Assembly (NCBI GenBank): GCA_965229605.1
Contig: OZ245892.1
Span: 558,001-622,000, forward strand
Source: G965229605 sp965229605
GTDB lineage: Bacteria; Pseudomonadota; Alphaproteobacteria; CBDDJK01
Length of the DNA: 64,000 nt
Reading direction: 5' to 3'
Positions 22,461 through 31,564 of this stretch are shown here, in pieces. Both the position numbers and the translations under genes were made by a program. The notes under the pieces are model-generated. The model did not search any database. It was not told the origin of the DNA and saw nothing but the letters and a program-made list of their open reading frames with translations. Each line of letters begins with the position of its first letter. The first letter of the stretch is position 1.

Positions 22461-23921
22461 ATGACCAAGCCACTTGTTATCCACTGGTTTCGCCGGGATT
22501 TACGCCTGTCCGACAATCCGGCCCTTTATCAGGCTGCCGCGCATGGAAAAGATATAGAGGCCGAAGTCTTTCCAATCTATATTCTACAGGACCAACCATC
22601 CGGCCCGGACGATTCCAATTACAGCCAGTCCATCGGATCCGTCAGTCGCTGGGGGCTCTATCACAGTCTGAAAACCCTTGATGATTCGCTGGGCGGGAAA
22701 TTATCGGTCTATAAAGGCGACCCTCTGTCTATTTTGTCGCATCTGATTGATCGCTATCCGGTTAAAGCCGTTTATTGGAACCGCCGCTATGAACCGGCGC
22801 ATATTGCCTGTGATCGCACCATCAAAGAATCGCTGAAAGTACCCGCCCATAGCTATAACGGCTCTTTATTATGGGAACCCTGGACCATCAAAAACGGCAG
22901 CAATGAAGCCTATAAAGTCTTTACCCCTTTTTACCGCAAAGGCTGCTTGAACGCACCGCCGCCGCGCCAGCCCCTGCCTGCGCCAGAACCTGTCGGATTC
23001 TTTGCAGATGCTGAAAGTAACCAGACGATTGACCAGCTTGGCCTTTTGCCAAACATCCGCTGGGACACGAAACTGGCCCCGCATTGGTCAATGGGGGAAG
23101 AAGCTGCGCACAAGCGTCTGGAGATATTCCTCAATCAAGGTCTTGGAAATTATAAGGAAGGGCGTAATTTTCCAGCAAAACCTTTTACTTCCCGGCTATC
23201 CCCTTATCTGCATTTTGGCAATATATCGCCGAATCAAGCCTGGTATGCCGCGCGCTCAATCGGCGATAACCCTGATATTGACTGCTTTTGTTCAGAACTG
23301 GGCTGGCGCGAATTTTCCTATAGCCAGCTCTTCCATCACCCGGGCCTCCCTCATGAGAATTGGCAGAAGAAATTTGACCGCTTCCCCTGGTTGCAGCCGG
23401 ATAATGATCCCCGAAAAGCGGCTCTGAAAGCCTGGCAAACCGGGCAAACCGGGATTCCTCTGGTTGATGCCGGAATGCGCGAGCTCTGGCAAACCGGCTA
23501 TATGCATAACCGGGTGCGCATGGTGACCGGCTCTTTTCTGGTCAAAAACCTGCTTTTGCATTGGTGGCACGGGGCTAAATGGTTCTGGGACTGCCTGCTG
23601 GATGCCGATATGGCCAATAACAGCGCAGGATGGCAGTGGGTCGCCGGGTCCGGCTGCGATGCTGCCCCTTATTTTCGTATCTTCAATCCGGTCACTCAGG
23701 GGCAGAGGTTTGACCCGGATGGAGACTATACCCGCAGCTTTGTCCCGGAACTGGCAAAACTGCCTACGCGCTATTTGTTCGATCCCTGGACAGCCCCTGC
23801 GTCTATCCTCAAGCAAGCCGGGGTTGTTTTAGGTGAAACCTATCCCGCGCCTTGTGTTGATCTTGCCCTGTCGCGCCAGCAGGCGTTAAAGGCCCTAGAA
23901 GTCACGCGCTTTATACAATAA
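22461..23921 (+). CDS. phr: Deoxyribodipyrimidine photolyase (class I-type CPD photolyase/cryptochrome family)
   Basis: Repairs UV pyrimidine dimers using blue light, FAD and an antenna cofactor. The 486-residue protein has the N-terminal antenna domain (VIHWFRRDLRLSDNPALYQA). The FAD-binding domain follows: TSRLSPYLHFGNISPNQAWY, ELGWREFSYSQLFHHPGLP, and FWDCLLDADMANNSAGWQWV followed by AGSGCDAAPYFRIFNP, the photolyase family signature. The start at 22461 is a plain ATG right at the beginning of the Rossmann strand. Confidence 0.95.
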   Translation: MTKPLVIHWFRRDLRLSDNPALYQAAAHGKDIEAEVFPIYILQDQPSGPDDSNYSQSIGSVSRWGLYHSLKTLDDSLGGKLSVYKGDPLSILSHLIDRYPVKAVYWNRRYEPAHIACDRTIKESLKVPAHSYNGSLLWEPWTIKNGSNEAYKVFTPFYRKGCLNAPPPRQPLPAPEPVGFFADAESNQTIDQLGLLPNIRWDTKLAPHWSMGEEAAHKRLEIFLNQGLGNYKEGRNFPAKPFTSRLSPYLHFGNISPNQAWYAARSIGDNPDIDCFCSELGWREFSYSQLFHHPGLPHENWQKKFDRFPWLQPDNDPRKAALKAWQTGQTGIPLVDAGMRELWQTGYMHNRVRMVTGSFLVKNLLLHWWHGAKWFWDCLLDADMANNSAGWQWVAGSGCDAAPYFRIFNPVTQGQRFDPDGDYTRSFVPELAKLPTRYLFDPWTAPASILKQAGVVLGETYPAPCVDLALSRQQALKALEVTRFIQ

Positions 23922-24043
23922 GCCACACGCTCTATATAATCTGTACCCGAATCGTCTTAACAGGGTTGCTGTGAAGGCCGGTTGACCCGTTGTCCGAATA
24001 TTCCTACATCATGGCACCTTTATTGGGGGCTAGGGAGATTTCT

Positions 24044-24982
24044 ATGAGTCAAAAAATTCTTGTGACAGGCGGGGCTGGCTATATCGGAGGAATTTTAAGC
24101 GACTGTCTGCTGCAAGCAGGGTATCATGTGACCGTGATCGACAATTTTATGTATCGGCAGGCCAGCCTTGGACATCTTTGCGCGCACCCGAACTTTGAAC
24201 TGATCGAAGGCGATATCCGCAAGCCCGATGTTCTAAAACCCGCCTTGCGCTCGGCTGATGTGATCATCCCGCTTGCCGCCTATGTGGGGGCGCCGCTTTG
24301 TATGCGCGATCCCGTCGGCGCAACCAGCGTTAATCGTGATGCCGCCCTTTTACTTTTTTCGCTGTTGCATAAGGATCAGGCGGTTTTGATGCCAACCACC
24401 AATAGTGCCTATGGCAGTGGCGCACCCGGTGAAGTGTTTGATGAAACATCGCCGCTTAAACCGATCTCGCTCTATGCCCGTGAAAAAGTGGAAGTCGAAA
24501 ATGCGCTTATGGACCATGAAAACGCGATAAGCTTCCGCCTGGCCACGGTTTTTGGCATGGCCCCGCGTATGCGGCTTGATCTGCTGGTCAATGACTTCAC
24601 CTGGCGCGCGTTGAATGACCGCTTTATCGTGGTGTTTGAAGGCAGTTTTAAACGCAATTACCTGCATGTGCGTGATGTTGCTGCGGCCTTTATGCACGGG
24701 ATCAAAAATTTTAATGACATGCGTGGGAATATTTATAATGTCGGGCTTTCTGATGCCAATCTTTCAAAGATCGAATTGTGCCAGCGCATTCAAAAGCAGG
24801 TCCCGGATTTCTTTTATCACGAGGCTCCGCTTGCCAAAGACCCTGATCAGCGGAATTATATTGTCTCAAATGATAAAATCAGTGCCACCGGGTTTCTGCC
24901 CGCCTATAGTCTGGATGACGGCATCCGCGAATTGATCAAGGGATTCGCCATGCTGCGCCCCCACCAGCACCGCAACGCCTGA
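24044..24982 (+). CDS. NAD-dependent sugar epimerase/dehydratase (extended SDR)
   Basis: The start at 24044 has AGGGAG 6 bases upstream and begins right at the NAD-binding strand; a longer frame from 23990 lacks a ribosome site. The 312-residue product has GGAGYIG (NAD motif), GDIRKPD, the LAAYVGAP segment, TNSAYGSG and catalytic SLYAREKVE (YxxxK). It resembles UDP-glucose/GDP-mannose epimerase-type enzymes that make nucleotide sugars for surface polysaccharide. The exact substrate is unknown. It starts a three-gene cluster with an unknown gene (1-bp gap) and an O-antigen ligase-like gene. Confidence 0.88.
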   Translation: MSQKILVTGGAGYIGGILSDCLLQAGYHVTVIDNFMYRQASLGHLCAHPNFELIEGDIRKPDVLKPALRSADVIIPLAAYVGAPLCMRDPVGATSVNRDAALLLFSLLHKDQAVLMPTTNSAYGSGAPGEVFDETSPLKPISLYAREKVEVENALMDHENAISFRLATVFGMAPRMRLDLLVNDFTWRALNDRFIVVFEGSFKRNYLHVRDVAAAFMHGIKNFNDMRGNIYNVGLSDANLSKIELCQRIQKQVPDFFYHEAPLAKDPDQRNYIVSNDKISATGFLPAYSLDDGIRELIKGFAMLRPHQHRNA

Positions 24983-24983
24983 T

Positions 24984-25949
24984 ATGCCGTCTTCTTCTGT
25001 GCGCTTCCCGCCTATACGTTTATGGGCTCAACGCTCCGAGGCCATGTTCAATGCCGACCATTATGCTTTTTTGCGCGACAGTTTTACAGCGGCCGGATAC
25101 AGTGACTTTTCAATCTCGCCGCACCCGCGCGATGATGCACTTAATCTGGTCATCGAATATTTCCCGCCGCATAAACGCCCGGTTTATTGGGACTATTTTG
25201 AAGCAAAAGGAAAGCGGATCGGCATTATTATGACCGAACATATTGACTGGCAGGATGGCAATATCCTGTTTCATGGCCGCCCGCTGGATGCAGAAGATAA
25301 TTATCTGACAAATAAATCCAAATATGACCGGATCAAGGGGATTCAGTCGCTGCTGGAAGTCACTGCCTGCTATCTTCGGCTTGGCGAATTGCCAGAACTC
25401 AAGAATTATCCAGAAATCTTCCCGGGCCCTGTCCTCTATCCTCTGCCCTATCCGGCAATCAATCCGGTCTCTCGCAGGCAGACCGGCCAAGCGGAAGGAT
25501 ATGATTTTGATCTGGCTTTTGTCGGCTTTATGACCGATTATCGTGAAGAGGTGACCGCGCAGCTAAAGAAGCATTTTCATGTTGGGGCGCACCGACGCAC
25601 ATTGTCCCGCCATCAGCGCGATGCATTTCACAGCCGGGCAAAAATTGTGCTGAATATCCCGCAACGTCCAGACTGGCTCTGGCCATCTCCCCTACGGATT
25701 TATGCCGCTTTGCGGGCCCAGCGTGGCACCATCCATATCGGGGCTAATCCAATTGGAGTCAGCCCGCAATTTTGCGCGGTTGTCCCTCCTGAAGAAGAAA
25801 CATTGGAAAAGCAGCTAAGGGAATGGATCGAAAACCCGACCGGCTTTTATAAGGATTGTCTGGATTGCTATAATAAATTTATCCAGTCCAAAGAAAACGG
25901 CACATTCCCCCATCATATTTTTGAAGAATGGGCTCAAGCTGAGTTATAG
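24984..25949 (+). CDS. Unknown protein, possibly a GT-B-type glycosyltransferase (CgeB-like)
   Basis: A 321-residue soluble protein without signal peptide or membrane segment. I do not recognise it firmly. The C-terminal part (AKIVLNIPQRPDWLWPSPLR, then IYAALRAQRGTIHIGANPIG and a final helical LEKQLREWIENP) resembles the last section of CgeB-type GT-B glycosyltransferases, where a surname-like 'hero' pattern of small conserved residues follows a remembered K-x-x-L-N-x strand. The N-terminal half has YFPPHKRPVYWDYFEAKGKR and IIMTEHIDWQDG. It sits 1 bp after the epimerase and 15 bp before the ligase-like gene, so a role in glycan assembly is inferred. Confidence 0.45.
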   Translation: MPSSSVRFPPIRLWAQRSEAMFNADHYAFLRDSFTAAGYSDFSISPHPRDDALNLVIEYFPPHKRPVYWDYFEAKGKRIGIIMTEHIDWQDGNILFHGRPLDAEDNYLTNKSKYDRIKGIQSLLEVTACYLRLGELPELKNYPEIFPGPVLYPLPYPAINPVSRRQTGQAEGYDFDLAFVGFMTDYREEVTAQLKKHFHVGAHRRTLSRHQRDAFHSRAKIVLNIPQRPDWLWPSPLRIYAALRAQRGTIHIGANPIGVSPQFCAVVPPEEETLEKQLREWIENPTGFYKDCLDCYNKFIQSKENGTFPHHIFEEWAQAEL

Positions 25950-25964
25950 AATGAATTGAGTTAT

Positions 25965-27239
25965 ATGATCGATAAGCACTTTCGCCAAATTGCAGTATAT
26001 GCCCTGATCGCTGTCCCGAGCCTTTTGGTGATCGGGCGCGGGCTTGGTGATGCGGCAATCAGTCTAATTGCTGTTTTATTTCTGATCCGCAGTTTCCAGA
26101 CCCGCGATTTTTCCTGGCTCCAGCAAACTTGGGTCAAAGCCTTTTTACTGCTATGGGTCTATTTGATCGTGCGCGCCGTTTTTGCCGAAGACCCGCTGGC
26201 GGCTCTTGGCCGGGCTTTGCCCTTTGGTCGCTATGGTGTTTTCGCTGCCGCCCTTGCCGGATGGCTGCTGAAGGAATCTGCCGAACAAAACAGGCTGGAG
26301 TCGCCGCTTCTGCTTGGGCTGGCTTTGCCGGTTGGTTTGCTCAGCCTGGATGGTTTTGTGCAATTTGCCTTTCATATTGATATATTGGGTCAGTCTGTTG
26401 CTGCCGATAGTTTGCGGATAAAAGGCCCCTTTTCTATGCCCCGACTCGGCCATAGCTTATTGCCGTTTGCTTTGCCGCTGGTCCTGGTTTTGATTGCTCA
26501 AATAAAGCTAACGGGGGAAGGATGGCGGCAAAAAATAGCCCGGCCTTTTATGCTTTATATGCTTGCGACGGTGCCGCTTGGTATCATCCTGATTAGCGGG
26601 GACCGGACTCCTCTGGTTCTGACAATTATCGGACTCGGGCTGATTTTCCTGATCAGTCATGCGGCGATTCGCTGGCGGCTGTTTATTCTGGGACTGATCG
26701 GCTGTGTTTTAATGGGAACGATTTTTCTGACCCAACCCCGGGTGTTGGAACGTCAGTTTTTCTCAACCGTATCCGCGCTGACCAATGCCAGCAGCTTTGA
26801 CTATTTTCGGGTTTGGCAGGACGGTTTCCAGATGGTCAAAGAAAATCCTGTTTTCGGGGTTGGCCCGCGTCACTACCGGATTGAATGTAAAAAACCTGAA
26901 TTTCAGGCGCGGTCCTGCAATATGCATCCGCATAATATTTATCTTGAACTTGCCAGCGAAGGCGGGCTTGTTGGCCTTGTCCTGATGCTGGCCTTGGCTG
27001 GATCCCTTGCCAAAGCCGCCTTTACCGGCTTTCCCCTTTGGCGAAGCGACGGGCTACGGTTGGGATTACTGAGTGTTGTGCTGATCTATCTCTGGCCATT
27101 GATTGGCGGACCCGGCTTTTTTGCCAACTGGCATATGATCCCCTTCTGGGCAGCTTTTGGCTGGCTACTGGCGCTTCACACAACGCCGCCGGGCTCAAAC
27201 CAGCGCACACTCAGGCTTCAGCGAATGTCGCACGGGTGA
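25965..27239 (+). CDS. O-antigen ligase/polymerase-like membrane protein (Wzy_C family)
   Basis: About 424 residues from ATG 25965; a TTG three codons upstream is possible. There are some ten hydrophobic segments, such as VYALIAVPSLLVIGRGLGDA, LLLGLALPVGLLSLDGFVQF and LFILGLIGCVLMGTIFLTQP. A large periplasmic loop near the C-terminus carries the family pattern: VKENPVFGVGPRHYR, then CNMHPHNIYLELASEGGLVG, where H-x-H-N-x-x-L-E is the signature of O-antigen ligases (WaaL/Wzy_C). It should join or polymerise surface glycans at the inner membrane. It ends convergently with tatD, overlapping by 29 bp. Confidence 0.88.
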   Translation: MIDKHFRQIAVYALIAVPSLLVIGRGLGDAAISLIAVLFLIRSFQTRDFSWLQQTWVKAFLLLWVYLIVRAVFAEDPLAALGRALPFGRYGVFAAALAGWLLKESAEQNRLESPLLLGLALPVGLLSLDGFVQFAFHIDILGQSVAADSLRIKGPFSMPRLGHSLLPFALPLVLVLIAQIKLTGEGWRQKIARPFMLYMLATVPLGIILISGDRTPLVLTIIGLGLIFLISHAAIRWRLFILGLIGCVLMGTIFLTQPRVLERQFFSTVSALTNASSFDYFRVWQDGFQMVKENPVFGVGPRHYRIECKKPEFQARSCNMHPHNIYLELASEGGLVGLVLMLALAGSLAKAAFTGFPLWRSDGLRLGLLSVVLIYLWPLIGGPGFFANWHMIPFWAAFGWLLALHTTPPGSNQRTLRLQRMSHG

Positions 27240-28026
27240 ATAAATTTCGGCAGTTTTGGGTGGTTGCCTGTGCGATATCTTCAAAAGACAGGCCTTTGAT
27301 CTCGGCCAAAGCACGGGCTGTATGAACGACATAAGCCGGTTCATTCGGTTTTCCGCGCATGGGAACCGGGGCCAGATAGGGTGAATCGGTTTCAAGCAGT
27401 ATTTGTTCAAGCGGTGCAGCCTTGGCAATTTCGCGCAATTCATCGGCTTTTTTAAAGGTTAAAACCCCTGAGAAAGAAATATACATGCCATGTTTAAAGG
27501 CGCAGGCAGCCAGCTCTGCACTGCCGGTAAAACAATGGATAAGCCCGGAGAACGGAGCTTCCTGCTGGGCATCGGTTAACATATGAATCATATCGTCATC
27601 GGCATCACGGCAATGAATGACAAGCGGCAGATCAAATTGCCGGGCCCAGTCAATATGCTGCAAGAAACTGCGCCGCTGATCTCCTGCATCCGAATGATTA
27701 TAATAATAATCAAGACCGGTTTCGCCAATGCCAACCACCTTTGGATGGCTCAATAAACCGTTGATATTGTTCTGTTTTGCTTCTTCCTTGCCGGATTGCT
27801 CAAAGGCGACAAAATCACTGGTGGCCTGATGAGGATGGCAACCCACCGTGGCAAACACGTCCTTAAATCGCCCGGCGATCTCCAGAATCTTGTCTGCCTC
27901 TGCCAATTTCGTGCTGATCGTGACAACACCCTTGATTCCTTGCGCGTTTGCATGTTCAATAACTTGAGAAAGGTCTCTTCCCTCCCGCTCCAGATAATCA
28001 AGATGACAATGGCTGTCGATAAGCAT
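27211..28026 (-). CDS. tatD: TatD-family metal-dependent deoxyribonuclease
   Basis: The start at 28026 begins with the family's MLIDSHCHLDYL; the frame is open 28 codons further up without similarity. The 271-residue TIM-barrel hydrolase has both His of HxH (SHCHLD), the metal-binding Glu (GIGETGLDYYY), LVIHCRDADDD, IHCFTG and the last ligand Asp in LLETDSPYLAPVPMRG. All active-site residues are intact. It converges with the O-antigen ligase-like gene. In many genomes TatD follows metG or holB, which is not the case here. Confidence 0.94.
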   Translation of the reverse strand: MLIDSHCHLDYLEREGRDLSQVIEHANAQGIKGVVTISTKLAEADKILEIAGRFKDVFATVGCHPHQATSDFVAFEQSGKEEAKQNNINGLLSHPKVVGIGETGLDYYYNHSDAGDQRRSFLQHIDWARQFDLPLVIHCRDADDDMIHMLTDAQQEAPFSGLIHCFTGSAELAACAFKHGMYISFSGVLTFKKADELREIAKAAPLEQILLETDSPYLAPVPMRGKPNEPAYVVHTARALAEIKGLSFEDIAQATTQNCRNLFTRATFAEA

Positions 28027-28236
28027 CAGGACATAACTTTCTTTATAGGATAACTGAAGGTTTCGGCACACTTCTTGCCTAGAGGTATAACAACTCTTGC
28101 TTTTTAGCAAGAATTGGGTTTATGACACTCTGATACTCTGGTATTTTTTCTATGCAAAAGACTGGACGCAAAAGCATGAATCTGACCAGTTGCGGGTATG
28201 ATTAGAAAAATGCATCAATCTTTCCTGCGCAAATAT

Positions 28237-28266
28237 ATTGATTCTGGGCATATTGATTCTGGGCAT
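28237..28266. repeat. Perfect 15-bp tandem duplication
   Basis: attgattctgggcat occurs twice without a gap (28237-28251 and 28252-28266), upstream of the SPOR lipoprotein gene. If translation began upstream at 28198 it would encode IDSGH-IDSGH, but the lipoprotein start at 28294 is better, so the repeat is likely in the leader. Confidence 0.85.
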
Positions 28267-28293
28267 ATATCTAAAGTGCCGGGAAGACGGAAT

Positions 28294-29919
28294 ATGCTTT
28301 TGAAGAGCGTGAAGACATTCTCTATTCTTGCGGCCGTTGGGCTGGCATCGGCCTGTGCGACATCGGATGCTGTTATGGAGGATTTGCGCGGTGCGGCCGA
28401 ATGGACGGGATTGACGGCTCCCAATGCATCCCAGTCTATGGAGCCGATGAGTGCTGGAGGCCAGATGGATATGGGCGGGCAAATGAGTGCGGGGGGGCAA
28501 ATGGGCCCTGCTTCTTCGATAAACCAGATGGGGCAGCAAACTTTGTTTGCAGATCAGCCGACTCCGCTGAGTGCCGGGGACAAATTTGTTTTCGATAATC
28601 CAGAAATTACCTGGCAAGTGCTGGGCCGCAACGGGAACACGATTTTCTGGAGAGCGGACAATGGCGATACGCAGGTTACAGACAGCAATCCGATCTTGCC
28701 AACGCTGGAGTGGAAAAGTCAGGGACGTGGAACCGGCAAGCGGGTTATAACCGGTCTTTCCGGTCAAATGTTTCCGCTGGAAATTGGCAAGAGTGTGTCT
28801 TTCCGGTCAGCGGTCACCACGGACAAGCCGCCTTATTCCTGGGAGTTCACCTGGCAATGTACGACAACTGCGCAAAGGCAGATAAATACGCCTTTGCTTG
28901 GGACGATTGATGCGTTTGAGATTGTCTGTGGTCGCCAGGGGCAGGACGAGCTGGTTTTTTACTATTCGCCTGAAGTTGGTCACTATGTGCGGATGGAAGC
29001 CAGCGGCGCCGATGGCTATGGACGGACGATTCGTAATTTGATTGCCTATAGCCGGGCCGGATCAAGCATGGGCGATACGATTGCAAATCAAGCACCTACA
29101 AACCCGATGTCCGCAAGCCAGATGACAGGGGCTGGCCAAATGACTGGCAGTGGAATGAATGGACAGCCAATGCCGTCAATTCAATCCAGTATGGGACAAA
29201 CAGGCGGTATGGCAGGCGGTATGGTCGGTAATGCGGGGCAGCCAATGATGCAAAATGCCCCGGTTGCCCCGGTTGAATCCAGCACAGCCAGTCTTTTCCC
29301 GTCAGAAATGCCTGCAGGAAGTGACATGCAGCGTATGGCAACGGGTGAAGCTACCCCGCTTTTCCCGAATGCGAACACGCAGACTCCTGGCAACCAGTCA
29401 TTAGGTCTGCAACAAGGCGCGACCGGTTTATTGGCGGGTACGATGGACGGAATGGGTCAAGCTCCTGAACCTTCGGCACAAGGTGCATTTACGACTCCGC
29501 CGGGGTTTGATTTCGGGCTTGGCGATAATTTGAGCCTTGCCGCACCGCCACGGGTTAATCTGTTTGACCCCGAAGCGTCGGAGCCTGCGCCGCTGCCAGC
29601 CGATCCCTTTGAGGCCGCACCTGAACCATCACAAGGACAATTATTCAATAATAATAATCTTTCGCTGACGGGTGGCGAGATCATGGTCCATCTTGCGTCC
29701 TATCGCCGCTATGCGAATGCCGAGCGGGGATGGTCACGACTCAACCAGCTTTATTCCGATATATTAAGCGGAATGAGTCCGGTTATTCGTGAAGTTAACT
29801 TGCCTGAAAAAGGGGTTTTCCAACGTCTTTTTGCTGGACCGGTTGCCTCTGACACGCAGGCGCGTGATCTATGTAGCCGCTTGCAGGCCCGAGGAGCTTA
29901 CTGCGCGGTTATGCGATGA
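28294..29919 (+). CDS. SPOR-domain lipoprotein with Met/Gln/Gly-rich central region
   Basis: The start at 28294 gives 541 residues beginning with a lipoprotein signal peptide (LLKSVKTFSILAAVGLASAC, Cys21 as the lipidated residue); a frame open from 28198 would place this signal inside. After it come Met/Gly/Gln repeats (MSAGGQMDMGGQMSAGGQMG). A globular domain lies at about 90-270 (FDNPEITWQVLGRNGNTIFW). A long Met/Gln/Pro/Ala-rich linker follows, and the C-terminal SPOR domain is about 465-541 (IMVHLASYRRYANAERGW, KGVFQRLFAGPVASDTQAR, LCSRLQARGAYCAV). SPOR domains bind denuded septal peptidoglycan. Coupled to the deacetylase gene by ATGA. Confidence 0.82.
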   Translation: MLLKSVKTFSILAAVGLASACATSDAVMEDLRGAAEWTGLTAPNASQSMEPMSAGGQMDMGGQMSAGGQMGPASSINQMGQQTLFADQPTPLSAGDKFVFDNPEITWQVLGRNGNTIFWRADNGDTQVTDSNPILPTLEWKSQGRGTGKRVITGLSGQMFPLEIGKSVSFRSAVTTDKPPYSWEFTWQCTTTAQRQINTPLLGTIDAFEIVCGRQGQDELVFYYSPEVGHYVRMEASGADGYGRTIRNLIAYSRAGSSMGDTIANQAPTNPMSASQMTGAGQMTGSGMNGQPMPSIQSSMGQTGGMAGGMVGNAGQPMMQNAPVAPVESSTASLFPSEMPAGSDMQRMATGEATPLFPNANTQTPGNQSLGLQQGATGLLAGTMDGMGQAPEPSAQGAFTTPPGFDFGLGDNLSLAAPPRVNLFDPEASEPAPLPADPFEAAPEPSQGQLFNNNNLSLTGGEIMVHLASYRRYANAERGWSRLNQLYSDILSGMSPVIREVNLPEKGVFQRLFAGPVASDTQARDLCSRLQARGAYCAVMR

Positions 29920-31130
29920 TAGGGCCGATTCGTTTCTGTAAGTTTCTTTCTTTCTTTTTGTTGAGTATCATCCTGGCTGGCTGGTTTATTCTTCCAGGCG
30001 GGGGGTATTCTTCGGCTTTTGCGCAAACCGACCTTTCTTCTCCACGCTTGCCAGAAGAGCCGCCAACGCTGGTTGTGCTGATGTATCACCGGGTTGGCGA
30101 CGGACGCTATCCAAGTACCAATATCTCTGTTGAGCGGCTTGTCGCCCATATCGACCAAATCAGGGAATCTGGCGGACTCATTGTTTCCTTGCGCCAGGGT
30201 CTTGATATTTTGTCCGCTTTCATGGGGCCTGATCCTGAAAGTCAGATGGCAGCAGCTAAACTGTCTCCTGATACCGCTGGCGTGCTGGCGCGTCTGGCGA
30301 GTGAGGGCGGACCACTGGTTGCGGTGACCATAGACGATGCCTATCAGTCGGTTTTTAATAATGCCTGGCCGGTGTTTAAAGCCCGGGAGATTCCTTTCAC
30401 ACTTTTTGTGTCCACGGGCTTGAGTGATTCGGGGGCTGCAGATTATATGACCTGGGCGCAGCTCCGGGTTTTAAGCGAATCACCCCTGGTCAGTTTTGGC
30501 GGGCATGCGCATAATCACGGGCATATGGCAAATATGAAGCCGGAAACGGCGCGTTCTGATATCGCCTTATCCCAGAAACGTCTGCAGGAAGAGCTTGGGG
30601 TTTCAACGGATATTTTTGCCTATCCCTACGGTGAAATAAGCCTGTCCCTGATGCAAACCGTTGAAGACGCGGGCTATCTTTATGCCTTTGGCCAGCATTC
30701 TGGTGCCATCGGTCTTTTGGACTTGCAGGATGGCTGGACACGCCACACCCTTCCCCGGTTTCCGCTCAGTGAAAATTTTGGCGATGATGAGCGTCTGCGG
30801 ACGATTCTGTCAACCCGCCCGTTTCCTGCACAAGACCGGCTGCCAAAAAACCTGACTATCGGGATCGCAGAGGGAGACAACCCGCCTGCTTTTGGCTTTA
30901 CAATTCGTCCGTCTGCGGGGGCTGAGGACCTTAATCTGGAGCGATTGCGCTGTTATGTTTCTGGCGGCAATATGATCAGACAAACCCAGCTTTTTGCAGA
31001 CCGGGTTGAAATTCGCTTTGAGGAGGCTTTTGATTCGGGCCGTACACGCATTAACTGTACAGTCCCGGCTTCTGGCGGCGGGTGGCACTGGCTGGGCACC
31101 CAGTTTTATCGCCCGCCTGCTTCAAATTAA
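29916..31130 (+). CDS. Secreted polysaccharide deacetylase (NodB homology, CE4)
   Basis: A 404-residue protein whose ATG overlaps the stop of the SPOR lipoprotein. The signal peptide is FLSFFLLSIILAGWFIL with cleavage near SSAFAQ. The NodB domain shows VLMYHRVGD, the catalytic VAVTIDDAYQSVFNN (Thr-Ile-Asp-Asp metal site), SFGGHAHNHGHM (HxxxH metal ligands), and FAYPYGEISLSLMQ. A C-terminal extension of about 130 residues looks like a beta-rich binding domain. It should remove N-acetyl groups from peptidoglycan or an exported glycan in the periplasm. The coupling to a septal-wall-binding SPOR protein suggests a joint wall function. Confidence 0.9.
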   Translation: MIGPIRFCKFLSFFLLSIILAGWFILPGGGYSSAFAQTDLSSPRLPEEPPTLVVLMYHRVGDGRYPSTNISVERLVAHIDQIRESGGLIVSLRQGLDILSAFMGPDPESQMAAAKLSPDTAGVLARLASEGGPLVAVTIDDAYQSVFNNAWPVFKAREIPFTLFVSTGLSDSGAADYMTWAQLRVLSESPLVSFGGHAHNHGHMANMKPETARSDIALSQKRLQEELGVSTDIFAYPYGEISLSLMQTVEDAGYLYAFGQHSGAIGLLDLQDGWTRHTLPRFPLSENFGDDERLRTILSTRPFPAQDRLPKNLTIGIAEGDNPPAFGFTIRPSAGAEDLNLERLRCYVSGGNMIRQTQLFADRVEIRFEEAFDSGRTRINCTVPASGGGWHWLGTQFYRPPASN

Positions 31131-31258
31131 ACCCTTTCAATCAGCAACTTATCCAGTTTGCTTGATTTTGAGCGGGTAAACCCTGCACAGGGTTCAGGCG
31201 GGGCAGATTCAATTCTTTCATAAAAAATCAATATAATGTGTTATTTCTATTGCGCAGT

Positions 31259-31287
31259 CACAATATATGCCCTATATAGGGATTGTG
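31259..31287. promoter_or_regulatory. Palindromic operator candidate upstream of nrdJ
   Basis: CACAAT (31259-31264) and ATTGTG (31282-31287) flank the perfect palindrome CCCTATATAGGG (31269-31280). This arrangement looks like a regulator-binding site. NrdR, the usual regulator of ribonucleotide reductase genes, binds ACAxTATAT-type boxes, so the left arm is suggestive only. Confidence 0.4.
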
Positions 31288-31298
31288 GTTGGGGGCAG

Positions 31299-31322
31299 CA
31301 TATATGATTTTTATCATATGTG
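31299..31322. promoter_or_regulatory. Hyphenated inverted repeat upstream of nrdJ
   Basis: CATATATGAT and ATCATATGTG are complementary over 10 bases (one T-G) and separated by TTTT. It could be an operator for a dimeric regulator or an RNA hairpin. It lies 11 bases after the CACAAT/ATTGTG palindrome. Confidence 0.45.
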
Positions 31323-31454
31323 ATTTCATTCTTGTCTCTCCAGCAAACCGATATTGCCACTGCGCGATATCGCCCGTCAAAATATGTTCTGCCAGATAAA
31401 GCAATTTGTCACACAAGTAACCTGTTCCCGAAAGTAACGTTTAAGTATAAGGTG

Positions 31455-31502
31455 GTGCGTAAAAATGAAAGTGCGCAAAAATAAAGACGCGTAAAAATAA
31501 AG
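31455..31502. repeat. Three tandem 16-bp repeats in the nrdJ leader
   Basis: gtgcgtaaaaatgaaa, gtgcgcaaaaataaag and acgcgtaaaaataaag follow directly at 31455, 31471 and 31487. They share the core GCGyAAAAATrAA. They lie 120-170 bp before the nrdJ start. Confidence 0.75.
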
Positions 31503-31564
31503 GAACAGGCCAATCTGTGTGGCGCATTGATCATCAAAAGATAACGGTACCCGCAAGATCGAGA

